Shown: in pieces, positions 1 through 10,918 of the stretch
Layout of the letters: every line of letters starts with the position of its first letter
Numbering within the stretch: position 1 is the stretch's first letter
NCBI GenBank assembly: GCA_036023115.1
Contig: JAYKKT010000064.1
Span: 6,686,001-6,750,000, forward strand
Reading direction: 5' to 3'
Length of the DNA stretch: 64,000 bases
Origin: Brasenia schreberi
Lineage: Eukaryota; Streptophyta; Magnoliopsida; Nymphaeales; Cabombaceae
The notes under the pieces: generated by a model
Told to the model about the DNA's origin: nothing
The model's database searches: none
Seen by the model: only the letters and a program-made list of their open reading frames with translations
Position numbers and translations under genes: made by a program

Positions 1-325
1 CTGCCTTTGCTTCGGCTCTTATCGGCCTGCCTTTGCCTCCGGGCTTTTTTCGGCCTGTCTTTTCCTTTTGGCTTTTGCCGGCCTGCCTTTGCATGTGGGT
101 TTTTGCTGGCCTGCTTTTGCCTTCGGGGTTTTGCCGGCTTGTCTTTACTTTCGGGTTTTTATCGGCCTATCTCTGCCTTCGGGCTTTTGTCGTCCTACCT
201 CTGGGTTTTGCCTTCAACTTTTGCTGGCCTGTCTTTGGGTTTTGCCTTCGGCTTTTTGGCCGTGCCGGCCTGTATCTGGGTTTTGCCTTCGGCTTTTGTC
301 GGCCTACCTCTGGCCTTGTGACTTC
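1..325. repeat. 28-bp pyrimidine-rich minisatellite
   Basis: An imperfect tandem repeat whose core reads roughly cggcctgcctttgccttcgg. Core starts fall at 23, 51, 79, 107, 135, 163 and 191, an exact 28-bp spacing; later units are lengthened to about 34-41 bp by an extra tctgggttttgcc block. Because 28 is 1 modulo 3, the same peptide flavour (FAFGFCRP-like) rotates through all three plus frames, which explains three overlapping long plus-strand ORFs. I regard those ORFs as repeat artefacts. The array continues left of the window. Confidence 0.85.
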
Positions 326-1473
326 TCTACCTCTGCTGACTGTCGCCTTCTCTCTTTCATTTTTTTTCGTTTCGTCTCTCTTTTTTTTTTTTTTGCTAAC
401 TCTCTCACTCTTCTTTGCAGTGAACGAGGCTCTGATACCACTGATGAATGAGCCGTGTACCTGATTCTCCTTCATTTTGCAGGGAACCGATGATGGCCTC
501 TCTGATTTGCAGCCCTCTGAAGATACAACGGAATAGTATGCGGGTGAGGACACGAGGTTCCAACACAGGAGCTCGCACAGACGAATACTCCTTTTGTGTA
601 TGTTTTTCACTATATTTCACTGTATTTTTGTTCTGTATGTGTCTACCTTTTATAGACAGGCGCTCCTCCTTCGTCGTGCTTATCCGCCTATGACTTCCCT
701 CGTCTAGAAACTGTAACGGATCGTCCGTTACCAAATCTGGGTCTATCCTCAGGTAATGGAATGAATGGTTAGTCCAGTTATTACCTGAGCCGAGAATGAC
801 CACATATTGTAACATACCTTAGGGTACGGTGGGCAATGAGTAACGTATTCAAACGCCATTGAAGAGTGCTCCAAGCTCTAACAAATAACACACACATATT
901 TTCACACAGAATGGTTGTATTCTCTGTGAGCCTGTGGCTTTTGGCATCAATCCAAGACAGAGGGAATGGTGAAAGATTTTTGGAAAGAGAGCTCCAATGG
1001 AAACCATTTTATCAGGGTATCCGAATCGAGATCAGTTGGGCTTATCGACGATTCAGACTTGAAACCGAATGAAGAGTATCATCAGCGGAAAATCGAGTCA
1101 ACACGTCTCCGTAACTTCTCCGTCCTTATTGGTTGACCCTGACGGAGCCTATTTGGTCCATTGCCAACCCAGATCTGACCCGATACAGCAGGCCCATATT
1201 TCATCTTTCCAAGTTCCACCTGGACCCGACCGAGGAGATCTCTCTCTCCAAGCTCGTGGTCCGTGATTAATCCCTAGAGTTATGCTCGTTATTCGCCATT
1301 TATTGGTGCGGCATAATTAATGAGATGGAGAAAACTGGCACGGGAAGAGCTTTACCCCTATAGTGGGCCAACCCAAATCACCGTCTTTCATAGGATGCTT
1401 GATTACGAGACCTCCCGCATAAACAAAAGGGTGCTTTGGAATGTACTAAAAAAACGTCATGCAACCTCACTCT
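326..1473. other. Possible LTR-retroelement leader/LTR, no gene
   Basis: A T/C-rich tract (about 350-405) is followed at 428-439 by gctctgatacca, the reverse complement of the initiator-tRNA-Met primer-binding site used by many plant LTR elements. That would put a minus-strand element's LTR on the high-coordinate side, starting near 441. I could not find the second LTR or coding sequence, so this is only a suggestion. From 441 to 1,473 I see no convincing ORF; the short ORFs overlap in both strands and resemble no family I know. Confidence 0.3.
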
Positions 1474-2394
<921 letters not shown>

Positions 2395-3412
2395 TTTTCT
2401 TTAGAGAACCTTGAAAGAGAGAGATATTTCATTGACATACATAAATCTTATAAGAAACATGTACAATGGTGCAAAAACATACATCAAGCCTCATGAAAAA
2501 ATGACAGACTCCTTTAAAGTTAAAATTGAGTTACATCAGAGATCAACTTTAAGTTCATATTTATTTATATTGGTAATTGATGAGTTAACAAAATATATTC
2601 AAGATGAAGTACCTTAGTATATATTATTTGTAGATGACATTGTGTTAGTGGATTAGTCTAAGAAAAAGGTTAATAGGAACTATGGAGAGAAACATTAGAA
2701 AGTAAAGGCTTACTTAGTAGAACAAATACAAAATATATGGAATATAAGTTTGATCATTTGGGTACTTAAGAGAACATAGAAATTAAGATTGACACATTGC
2801 ATCCCTCATAAGAAAAGTTTTAAATACCTAGGGTCAATTTTTCAAAGTGATTGAAAAATTAATGGAGATGTTACACATAAAATTAATGCCGGTTTGTTAA
2901 AATGGATAAGGGCATCAAGTATTCTATACAATAAGAAGTTACCATTAAAGTTGAAAGGTAAATATTATAAAGCAGTAATTAGACTTGTTATATTTTATGA
3001 TTCTGAGTATTAGGTAGTTAATCATCAACATGTGCAAAATATGTCTATAGCAGAAATGAAGATGTTGAGAAGGATGAGTTGTCACACAAGAAAAACCATA
3101 TACATAATGAGGTTATTAGAAGCCAATTGAGAGTAGCACTAATAGAGGACAAAATGAGAGAACATCGATTAAGATGGTTTGCACATGTAAAAAGTCTACC
3201 CATAGACAGTCCCGTAAGAAGATATGAAAAACTAGATTGTGAAAATGTTAAAAGAGGAAGAGGATGAGCACAAAAGTGTTGAAAAGAAACAATAAAGAAT
3301 GATCTAGTTTATAGTGAGTTAACTGCTAGCATGACACATGATAGGGCTATGTGGAAACAAAGAATCATTTTAGTCAACCCCATCTAGTATGGGAAAAGGC
3401 TTAGTTGTTGTT
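2395..3412 (+). mobile_element. RTE-type LINE, 5'-truncated (copy A)
   Basis: The 3' third of an RTE-clade non-LTR retrotransposon. It begins inside the reverse transcriptase near a degenerate 'tttagagaaccttgaaa' and reads through YINLIRNMYNG, YLFILVIDELTKYIQD and a damaged active-site stretch (FVDDIVLVD in place of FADDIVLVE). The C-terminal region follows (MSCHTRKNHIHNEV..., RLRWFAHVK). It ends with the family 3' signature tagtatgggaaaaggcttag and a short TTG tail that passes into (AT)n. Several stops and frameshifts mark it as dead. No target duplication was found. Confidence 0.9.

Positions 3413-3441
<29 letters not shown>
3413..3441. repeat. (AT)n microsatellite
   Basis: About 14 AT units immediately after the LINE tail. 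Confidence 0.9.
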
Positions 3442-3443
<2 letters not shown>

Positions 3444-5293
3444 GCTATGGTATACTGCGATCCTCTGGGAATGTTCTGATAGCAATCATCAATTCATGGA
3501 AATGATGCAAGTGGACCAAAACAAACCTGGGTTAGCTATTAGCGATAAAGTTGGTATGGCACACCAAAGGCAAGATATGCTTAAAAAGAACATTATTAAC
3601 GTAGTTTTGAAGGCTGTAAAGATGGCTAAATTGAGATCCAATAAGGTTGAAAAATCATATAGCCAACACAAAAGGATGCGTGTGCATCTCCTTAAAACTA
3701 TTGAATTGAAGCAACACAACATAAACTACAGCCTCAGAATTGAACGTTAAGTGACACAAGTTAAGAATCCACAAGCAACCTCAATGCCACAAGGCTTGTG
3801 TTTCAAACACCAGTTTTTGTTCTTCAAGTATAATCAGATTCATATTTTGATTCCTATTGCAAAATCCCATTCAAAGTCATTTTGAATAGGTAATAGGTGA
3901 CTGCCGATTACAGAGGACCCAGTTAAATCAGATTTCAATCCAACCTGAATCCGACTCATTGATATCCCTAGGTCCCACATACTTGACGGTTTTCTGTGTC
4001 CTCATGTAGGGGATCCAACAAGCCAAACTATGCTCGTTCACTAGATAAATACATAAACCCTGCTTGAAGAGGGACATTCTGAATTCAAACAAAGTAGGCA
4101 CACCGATGACAAGTTTAACTTGGAAACAACCAGGTTTGGTTTCTTGAAGGTGAACAAATCAAGCCCTGTTCTCCGTCATTTTGCTGATTAGTTTTTGACA
4201 CAGGTTTTACCTATTGAAATTTACGAGTGATGCTTGAGTTTTAGCCAAGAAGCAACATCTGATCAAGAAACTTGACCAAGATTAATCACGGCAAGTTTGA
4301 AGAGACCAAGATTAAGGTCATATTGAATCAAACTTGCACGATCAGTTCATTTGTTTAAGCAGGTACACAGCCCTATCTGCAAGAGGTGGGAACCAATATG
4401 GCATGGAAGAGTGCTTGAGGATCCACAAGCATTAAATCGGCTATGATGGCACAAACAGGGGGCCTCAGAGCTAGCTGCTTTGAGAGAATTTGAACATCAG
4501 GGACTTGCACAAGCATGTTTGATGATTATGAATATGTTGGCCTTTTAGCAAAAGGCAGTAATAGAAAAGAAAATGAGACAAATACTTAAAATGGTTTGAA
4601 CAACTGTGAGATACGGAACTTCGATGACGTACATAAGATATTAGACAGTAAACATGACAAAAGAGGCAGATGAAGGCCTAGGAATTTTCAAACGAAAATA
4701 ATAACCCTTGAGCTTACTTTTTAGAGTTAAGTGTTAATGAGACATGATCAAACACAACAAGAATTCACGTACCTGACCCTACTAGCTAATGCTCTCACCA
4801 GATAACATTAGCCACATATGCCATCTAGTATAATCAAAGAGAGTTTCAGCTATATAAGACAAAAGCGTCACGGTATTAAAGTGATACTCTTTAATATCAC
4901 CAAAACATAAAGAAGCATTTGATGATGCAAATAACTTCAAAATCTTGCAAAGAGAAGAAAAATAAGCCACAGCACTCATTTTCCTCAATCATCTGAAAAT
5001 TCAATTATCAATCCCATCCTTTCAGTGCCTCTTGCACAACAGCTGCTCAGTACATAGACTTTGAAATGAAGCCTACAGTCCTGAAATAGTCTAAAAATAA
5101 GTATTTGGCTAATCTCAGAAAATATATGATTGACCACTTGAGAATCGTCGTAGGGGGTAAAAGTGAAACCCAAGACAATTTATCACCAAAGAGAAAAATA
5201 AAGAACAGCAATGTTTTCTCAAATATCCATTGGGAACTAAAGTTTTCATGTCAGAAGAATTGTGCATCATAACAGCCTATTTTCATGTTGCTA
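3442..5293. other. Downstream / 3'UTR side of host gene
   Basis: Lies just beyond the stop codon of the minus-strand aldolase gene, so its upper part (perhaps 4,700-5,293) should include the 3'UTR. I could not identify a clear AATAAA signal on the minus strand. A 102-codon plus ORF at 3,442-3,750 has no features I recognise. Nothing else seen. Confidence 0.4.
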
Positions 5294-5476
5294 CTAAAAG
5301 GCCTTCCCTGAAGAACCAAACAGGCGCATCTTTTCTGCAACCACAGCTTGCATGGATTCCTTTGCGAAAGACATCAAATGCATCAAGTCCTTCCCGGCAT
5401 TCTTCAGAGCTGCAAGATATGCACTCCGGACCTCTGTATTTACATTGAATTTCCGAACACCAAGCCTGATACATTC
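5294..5476 (-). CDS. Exon P: aldolase C-terminus and stop
   Basis: Sixty codons plus TAG. The acceptor is ttttcgcag before GAATGT at 5,476; the stop is at 5,294-5,296. The peptide starts ECIRLGVRKFNVNTEVRSAY, the phosphate-binding NVNTEVR segment of class II ketose-bisphosphate aldolases, and ends MRLFGSSGKAF, the ending expected of this plant family. Phase 0 matches exon O. The ORF is intact. Confidence 0.95.
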   Translation of the reverse strand, partial: ECIRLGVRKFNVNTEVRSAYLAALKNAGKDLMHLMSFAKESMQAVVAEKMRLFGSSGKAF

Positions 5477-5680
5477 CTGCGAAAAATGATACTAGTAATA
5501 TATAATGGGGCCCTTATACGGTGCAATAATGCCTTTTATGAAAAGACAACATAATGAGATGGATTGCATTTACGTGTCTCACAAAACAATATGAGCTCAT
5601 TTGTGCACTATAACAAGTCAAAATTTTCAAAACTACCTACTATTTGCTAAGAATCAAGAAAGATAGCTAGGTTGATGCAC

Positions 5681-5761
5681 CTTTATCAGTTCCTCTGGTA
5701 ATCCTGAAGCTCCATGTAGAACCAGAAAAACTCCATTGTTCTTCGTAATTGCATGCAGATC
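5681..5761 (-). CDS. Exon O: aldolase HGASG exon
   Basis: Twenty-seven codons, DLHAITKNNGVFLVLHGASG..., with acceptor ccatgcag and donor AAAG|GTGCAT. The His of VLHGASG is, by family knowledge, a zinc ligand of the class II aldolase site, and GASG contributes to substrate binding. It is separated from the preceding exon N by about 25.7 kb of intron. Confidence 0.95.
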
Positions 5762-6951
5762 CTGCATGGACAAACAAAGGAATTGAAAAAGATAAGCATA
5801 GTGATGGCAGCATAATTATGGTGAAAAATGTAGGATGTATCCTGCAAAAGCATATAAGCCCGTGGCAATCTTTATCATGACTAATTGGTTCTCGTCAATA
5901 TTGAACATGGCAGAACAAATGCACTTTTCACGGATTGTGCCGTTAAGTCCTCAAAATAGGCAATGAATGATCAAGTGAAATTGACATGGTCGTACAATTA
6001 AATTAATCAGATCATCAGAATTTTATTTACTGGTTCTGGATACGTCATCTTTTCACATCACGATCCATTTTTTGCCACCTGGACCCACTAATTTGATAGC
6101 ATATCTCAGGCAGCTTGTCAATAGAACCTTCCCGCGTAAAGATATGAACAAACTAATTTAAAATGAATAGAACATTAAAAATAATAAGTGACACCTAATC
6201 CTATTTACAGAAGCATTTGACCAAGTGCTGCAAACACTAGGCAAGTACATTGGCAACAGAGATTTTCATGTGTAAACTGGGACATTGTTCAACAGTTAGC
6301 ATGAATAATTTTACTGCAGTGTTGTAACATTAGTATAAAAAAGATGATCAGAATTACGAAATCAGAGGGAATCAAGTATCAATATAGATTTTGCAATGCA
6401 ACCTAATTATAGAAATCAATTATCAAGGAATAAAGAGATATTTCATTATATACCTTCAATCATCAAGTATATGATATATTTGAAAGAAAAAAAAATCCCA
6501 CAATAGAAGACCGCAACAGGGGAGATGCATGCATACTATGCACATAAAAAGATGTGGATTGCCCGTAATTGTAGAAGGATAGTTTACCTCATGGATTTTA
6601 CAACTTTTGAGAGTTGAGAGCTCCCATTGCTGTTAAGGCATTATTTACAATCTCAGATATACAACTTGAGCTCTTCTTATGATTCTTGGTATACATAAGC
6701 AGCTTCTCCCTCGTGGTGTGCTATTTTGTTTGATTTTTTCCTTTACCATATCAATTTAAAAGTTGAGGAGAAATTATATCTTCCAACTCAGATAGTATTC
6801 TTTTTTTCATTCAGAAGACCAGTCTCATACAGTACAGCAGAATTACATCATTACTATAAGGCAAATGGACATGGCACACTTTGACCCATTTAAGGATTGC
6901 ATCAGACATTGTCTGACACATATTTCAAAATAGGGGCACTGCATCATGCAT

Positions 6952-7050
6952 CTATATCACACGGGTGCGGGTGTGGGTGTGGACACGGGTGTGGGTATGG
7001 AATACAGCAAATTTCAAAAAATTTGAGTACCAGGACACGGCTAAGGTCAC
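6952..7050. mobile_element. Fragment of hAT-type MITE
   Basis: Reads ctatatcacacgggtgcggg, followed by gtgggtgtgg runs and 'aaatttcaaaaaatttgagt...gacacggctaaggtcac'. This matches the left end of the complete MITE at 37,427-38,137 (ctatgtcacacgggtgtggg ... taaattttaaaatttttgggtgtgg). The right end and duplication are not recognisable, so this is probably a truncated copy. Confidence 0.55.
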
Positions 7051-8482
7051 AACTTGGACCCTTGTTTTTGCTTGATCTGCAACCTTGTCACCACAGTATA
7101 AATCCTAGCTTGAATCAGTAACAATATGAATCAATGGTGTCTTGATTGTCTTAATCTTTTTACCATCATAATCAAAGAAGCAAAACATGTTTATGTAACC
7201 TTCAACAACTTTAAATTAGAATATTTATTGAATAAGACTGTAATTAAATGGTGATTCATTACAAAATTCTTTATCTTTATACAATATGCAGTCATATCTT
7301 CCATCCATGAACACAATTCATATGCACAAGGATTATCCTTTATCTTTTGATGACTTACATATACAATAAAGAACCAAATTTAAACTGTGAGCTATACAAG
7401 GTGTCCAAAAAAATTATGTATAATCACCTTTCAAACTTAACCCTATACTTTTGCACAATTGCTCCTCTAAAACCTTTATTGAAGTCACTTTGCATTATCT
7501 TTTTTCTTTTTTACATCTTCTTTGTATCCACCAAATAATGAAATACTTACTCCTTTTTCACTACTTTCATTCTTCTTTTCATAATCCTCTTAATGCTTCA
7601 TCCACATTCAGGCGTACTGTTATACTATGCCATGATAATTTCAAAAGATGAGCCTTCACTCTAGTATAAGACCCTGTAAAACTCATGTTGCAAAATTTAC
7701 ACATAAAACTTGTATTACCTCCAGCATATTCATATGATTCTCCCCTTTGCACGTACATCCATAATGTGCATCATCATGAGATATTAAATTGAAGGGAACT
7801 TAAAGGAACACTACCAGAACTCATAGTCCCAATTAATACTACTTTTCCTTTCCTTTTGACGGTCATTTTTAGGATTAACAACATATATTGAAGGAGTTGA
7901 TTATCATTAACTTAAGGAACACTATAACCAGAACCACCGGTCACAATCTGATTGAAAAACAATATTAACAACATAAGTTTAGGATCCTTGCAGGATAGCA
8001 TGTACTTAATGCATTAGATTATTCTGCATATATTATCCAGTATAAACTCTTAACGGATTGAGACAAATTTTAGGATCCTTATTGGATAAAGAGGCACTTG
8101 ATAACATTAACCTCAAAGAGATTTTAAGTCAGCCAAGCTTTCTTAAAGTGCATTAATGTAGAGAATATGATAGGACTTGACAAGAAAAAGGAAGAAAAGC
8201 AAAGAAACAGAAGGCGCTAAATGGGAATAAAAGTATTTCACTTACTTCAGTATCAGTTATGGATATAGATATGAAATGATCATGCATAGTATAGCCTACT
8301 ATACATATCAATCGGTAAAAAACTTACAAAAAGAAAAGTTCAAACTCAAACAAACCCAAAAACCCCAAAGCAACAATACCTCTTTACATATCAACATTAC
8401 ATATCAACAAAAGAAGTGCACAACTAATAATTTGTTAACAGCATGTTAAGAATCAAGATAATAGTATATAAATGGTATAACG

Positions 8483-9043
8483 CTATATCGTACGATACAC
8501 AAGATACAAGTACAAAAAGAAACCATCTACGGTATCATGGGGATTGGGGATCATGCCATGAGCAAAAGAGACTTCAAAGAAGGTGATTAAATCACCTTTT
8601 AGGTTGTGAAAATATGAAAGAATAAGGGCATCCCAGGCTAGCATCGACAAGGCAACCCAAGGAGGAACAACACTGGGCCATTGGCTGGCATAGAAGGCAA
8701 AGAGGAAGGAATAACCAGAATCTAAAGTCAGGAATTTCGGGACAACTATGGAATAAAAGGCCCGCACTTGACCTAAAGGGTTTGGACGATTTTGGACTTT
8801 GACACGTTGACTGTATCTAAAACTTAGCTCGACACGTTGATTGTGTCGAAGTTTCATGACATCATGTCGGTGCTGCACCGAAAAGATTTCGATGTCAATG
8901 TCGCACATGATGTCATGCCCCATTCTCTGGAAGAATCTGTTTCTAAAACGATAAGGACTCATTACAAGTAGAAGGATCATAACATGTTCATGCCTAGAAG
9001 TCATTCTCAATGCAGAAGATGAGAAGGATGAACAAAAGTCCAT
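8483..9043 (-). CDS. Unrecognised 186-codon ORF over a palindrome cluster
   Basis: An open frame of 186 codons (MDFCSSFSSSALRM...), long for this AT-rich setting. I recognise no domain. It has a hydrophobic mid-section (FLFAFYASQWPSVVPPWVAL, then SMLAWDALILSYF). It overlaps several hairpins: arms aaggtgatt/aatcacctt (about 8,578-8,596), cgacac/gtgtcg (about 8,830-8,848), and 13-bp arms catgacatcatgt/acatgatgtcatg at 8,855-8,867 and 8,905-8,917. It lies inside the giant intron with no upstream promoter I can see. It may be a relic of a mobile element or a chance ORF. Confidence 0.25.
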   Translation of the reverse strand: MDFCSSFSSSALRMTSRHEHVMILLLVMSPYRFRNRFFQRMGHDIMCDIDIEIFSVQHRHDVMKLRHNQRVELSFRYSQRVKVQNRPNPLGQVRAFYSIVVPKFLTLDSGYSFLFAFYASQWPSVVPPWVALSMLAWDALILSYFHNLKGDLITFFEVSFAHGMIPNPHDTVDGFFLYLYLVYRTI

Positions 9044-9231
9044 CAGAGAAAAGGCGTGTCCTTCAAGATGTTATCCTTAAAAAGTTAAATGAAGGAATGT
9101 TGAATGTCTATAATCAAAATCACTTCCTTCAAAATGGTGTGGGAGCCTCTTGTCTGCAATATAGAAACACTTGGCAGAATGTTGAAACCATAGATCTAGA
9201 AACCTAGAATAAAATAGATAATAAAGAATGA

Positions 9232-9247
9232 AGAAGAGTGGAGTAAT
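9232..9247. repeat. Target duplication of LINE B, left copy
   Basis: agaagagtggagtaat here and agaacaatggagtaat at 21,931-21,946 (14 of 16 identical) bracket LINE B plus everything nested in it. Confidence 0.75.
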
Positions 9248-10014
9248 CAAACAACAACAACTAAGCCTTTTTCCATACTAGATGGGGTTGGCTACATGGA
9301 TTCTTTGTTCCCATAGAACCCTATTATGCGTCTTTGGGTCGTTTTCTGCATGTCCAAACCATCTTAAATGATTTTCCCTTATTTTATCCTCTATTGGTGC
9401 TACTCCCAATTGATTTCTAATAACCTCATTATGTATACAGTTTTTCCTTGTGTGACCACTCATCCATATCAGTATCTTCATTTCTGTTACGGATATCTTT
9501 TACACATGTTGATGATTAACAGCCCAACACTCAGAACCATAAAACATAGCACGTCTAATTGTTGCTCTATAATACTTACCTTTTAACTGTAGTGGTATCT
9601 TCTTATCACATAGAATACCTTATGCTCATCTCCACTTTAACCAACCGACACTAATTCTATTCATACTATATCCTTCAATTTTTCTATCATTTTGAAGAAT
9701 TGACCCTAGATATTTAAAACTTTCTTTATGAGTGATGTAATGTATGCCAATCTTAATCTTTATATCCTCTAAAGTACCCAAATGAGCAAACTTACATTCT
9801 ATATATTTTGTCTTTGTTCTACTAAGTCGGAAGCCTTTACTTTCTAACGTTCCTCTCCATTAGTTCCAATTTCCTATTAACTTCTTCCTTAGACTCATCC
9901 ACTAACACAATGTCATCTATAAATAACATACACCAAGGTACTTTATCTTGAATTTATTTTGTTAACTCATCAATGACCAATACAAAAAATTATGGACTTA
10001 AAGTTGACCCCTGA
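9248..10014 (-). mobile_element. RTE LINE copy B, 3' part
   Basis: On the minus strand this is the 3' end of a full-length LINE whose 5' part resumes at 19,979. It carries the (TTG)n tail (caacaacaac on plus at 9,248), the 3' signature, and the C-terminal domain with [20 protein letters not shown]. It continues back to the reverse-transcriptase segment ending at 'aagttgacccctga'. The break at 10,014 is where the copia A LTR begins. The frame is broken several times. Confidence 0.88.
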
Positions 10015-10299
10015 TGTTGAAGATGTTTAAGACTCGTAGTGGACTAGGACTAATTATACTTAAATTTTAGAATATGATCAAATAGGTGTCAACTATCATT
10101 AGAAGCACTAATCAAGGGTATTTTGTCTTTTTATAAACCTGTATTTTAAAATACCCTAATTAGAATCTTTAATCTTAGGAAACGAAATAAGAAAGAGAGA
10201 GGCGCAACAGTCCTAAAAGACACCAACCCTCGTCTTGATTCAAATGTCTCTTAGTATTTATTGATTTGTATTTCTTAATGTTTTGGTTGACTCACAACA
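10015..10299 (+). repeat. Copia A 5' LTR
   Basis: Begins tgttgaagatg and ends actcacaaca, just before the PBS. It shares long stretches with 19,659-19,978 (for example taaacctgtattttaaaata, and the gaaacgaaataagaaagaga stretch) but lacks about 45 bp present in the 3' copy. Confidence 0.9.
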
Positions 10300-10313
10300 T
10301 GGTATCAGAGCTA
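10300..10313 (+). other. Copia A primer-binding site
   Basis: tggtatcagagcta, complementary to the 3' end of initiator tRNA-Met, directly abutting the LTR. Confidence 0.85.
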
Positions 10314-10437
10314 GATCGGTGAGATTAGAGCAATTCTGCAGTGTTTTTAAAGGAAAAGAGACGATTAGGACAATATGGATCAGTTTTAGCCCAAAGATTA
10401 TTTAATCATGTTAGTTATACTTTAGGAAAGATTCATT

Positions 10438-10918
10438 ACAACAACAACTAAGCATTTTTCCATACTAGACAGGGTCGGGTACATGGATTCTTTGTGTCCA
10501 GAGAGCCCTATCATGTGTCATGTTAGAAGTTAACTCACAATAAGCTAGATCATTCTTTATTGTTTCGTTCCAACACTTTTGTGGTCGTCCTCTACCTCTT
10601 TTAATACTTTCAAAATTTAGTTTTTCATATCTTCTTAAAGGTTCTTCTTTTGATCTTCTTTCCATATATCCAAACCACCTTAAACGATATTCTCTCATTT
10701 TATCCTCTATTGGTGCCACACATAATTTATTTTTAATAACATCATTATATATACGGTCTTTTCTTGTATGACCACTCATCCATCTCAACATCTTCATTTC
10801 TATCACAAATATCTTTTGTACATGTTGATGAATAACTGTCCAACACTCAGAACCATAAAAAATAGCAGGTCTAATTGTTGCTCTATAATATTTACATTTT
10901 ATATTTTAATGGTATCTT
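10438..10918 (-). mobile_element. LINE I: sense 3' segment of a twin-primed RTE LINE
   Basis: A minus-strand 3' segment with TTG tail at 10,438 and C-terminal domain ([47 protein letters not shown]). It stops at 'aagataccattaa' of the LINE. It abuts LINE J head to head. Together the two cover almost the whole LINE, with only about 70 nt of reverse transcriptase missing between them. Confidence 0.88.

Noticed and set aside
3420..3750. 102-codon plus ORF beside LINE A as a gene
   Set aside because: No domain, no start context, and a minus-strand ORF of similar length overlaps it.
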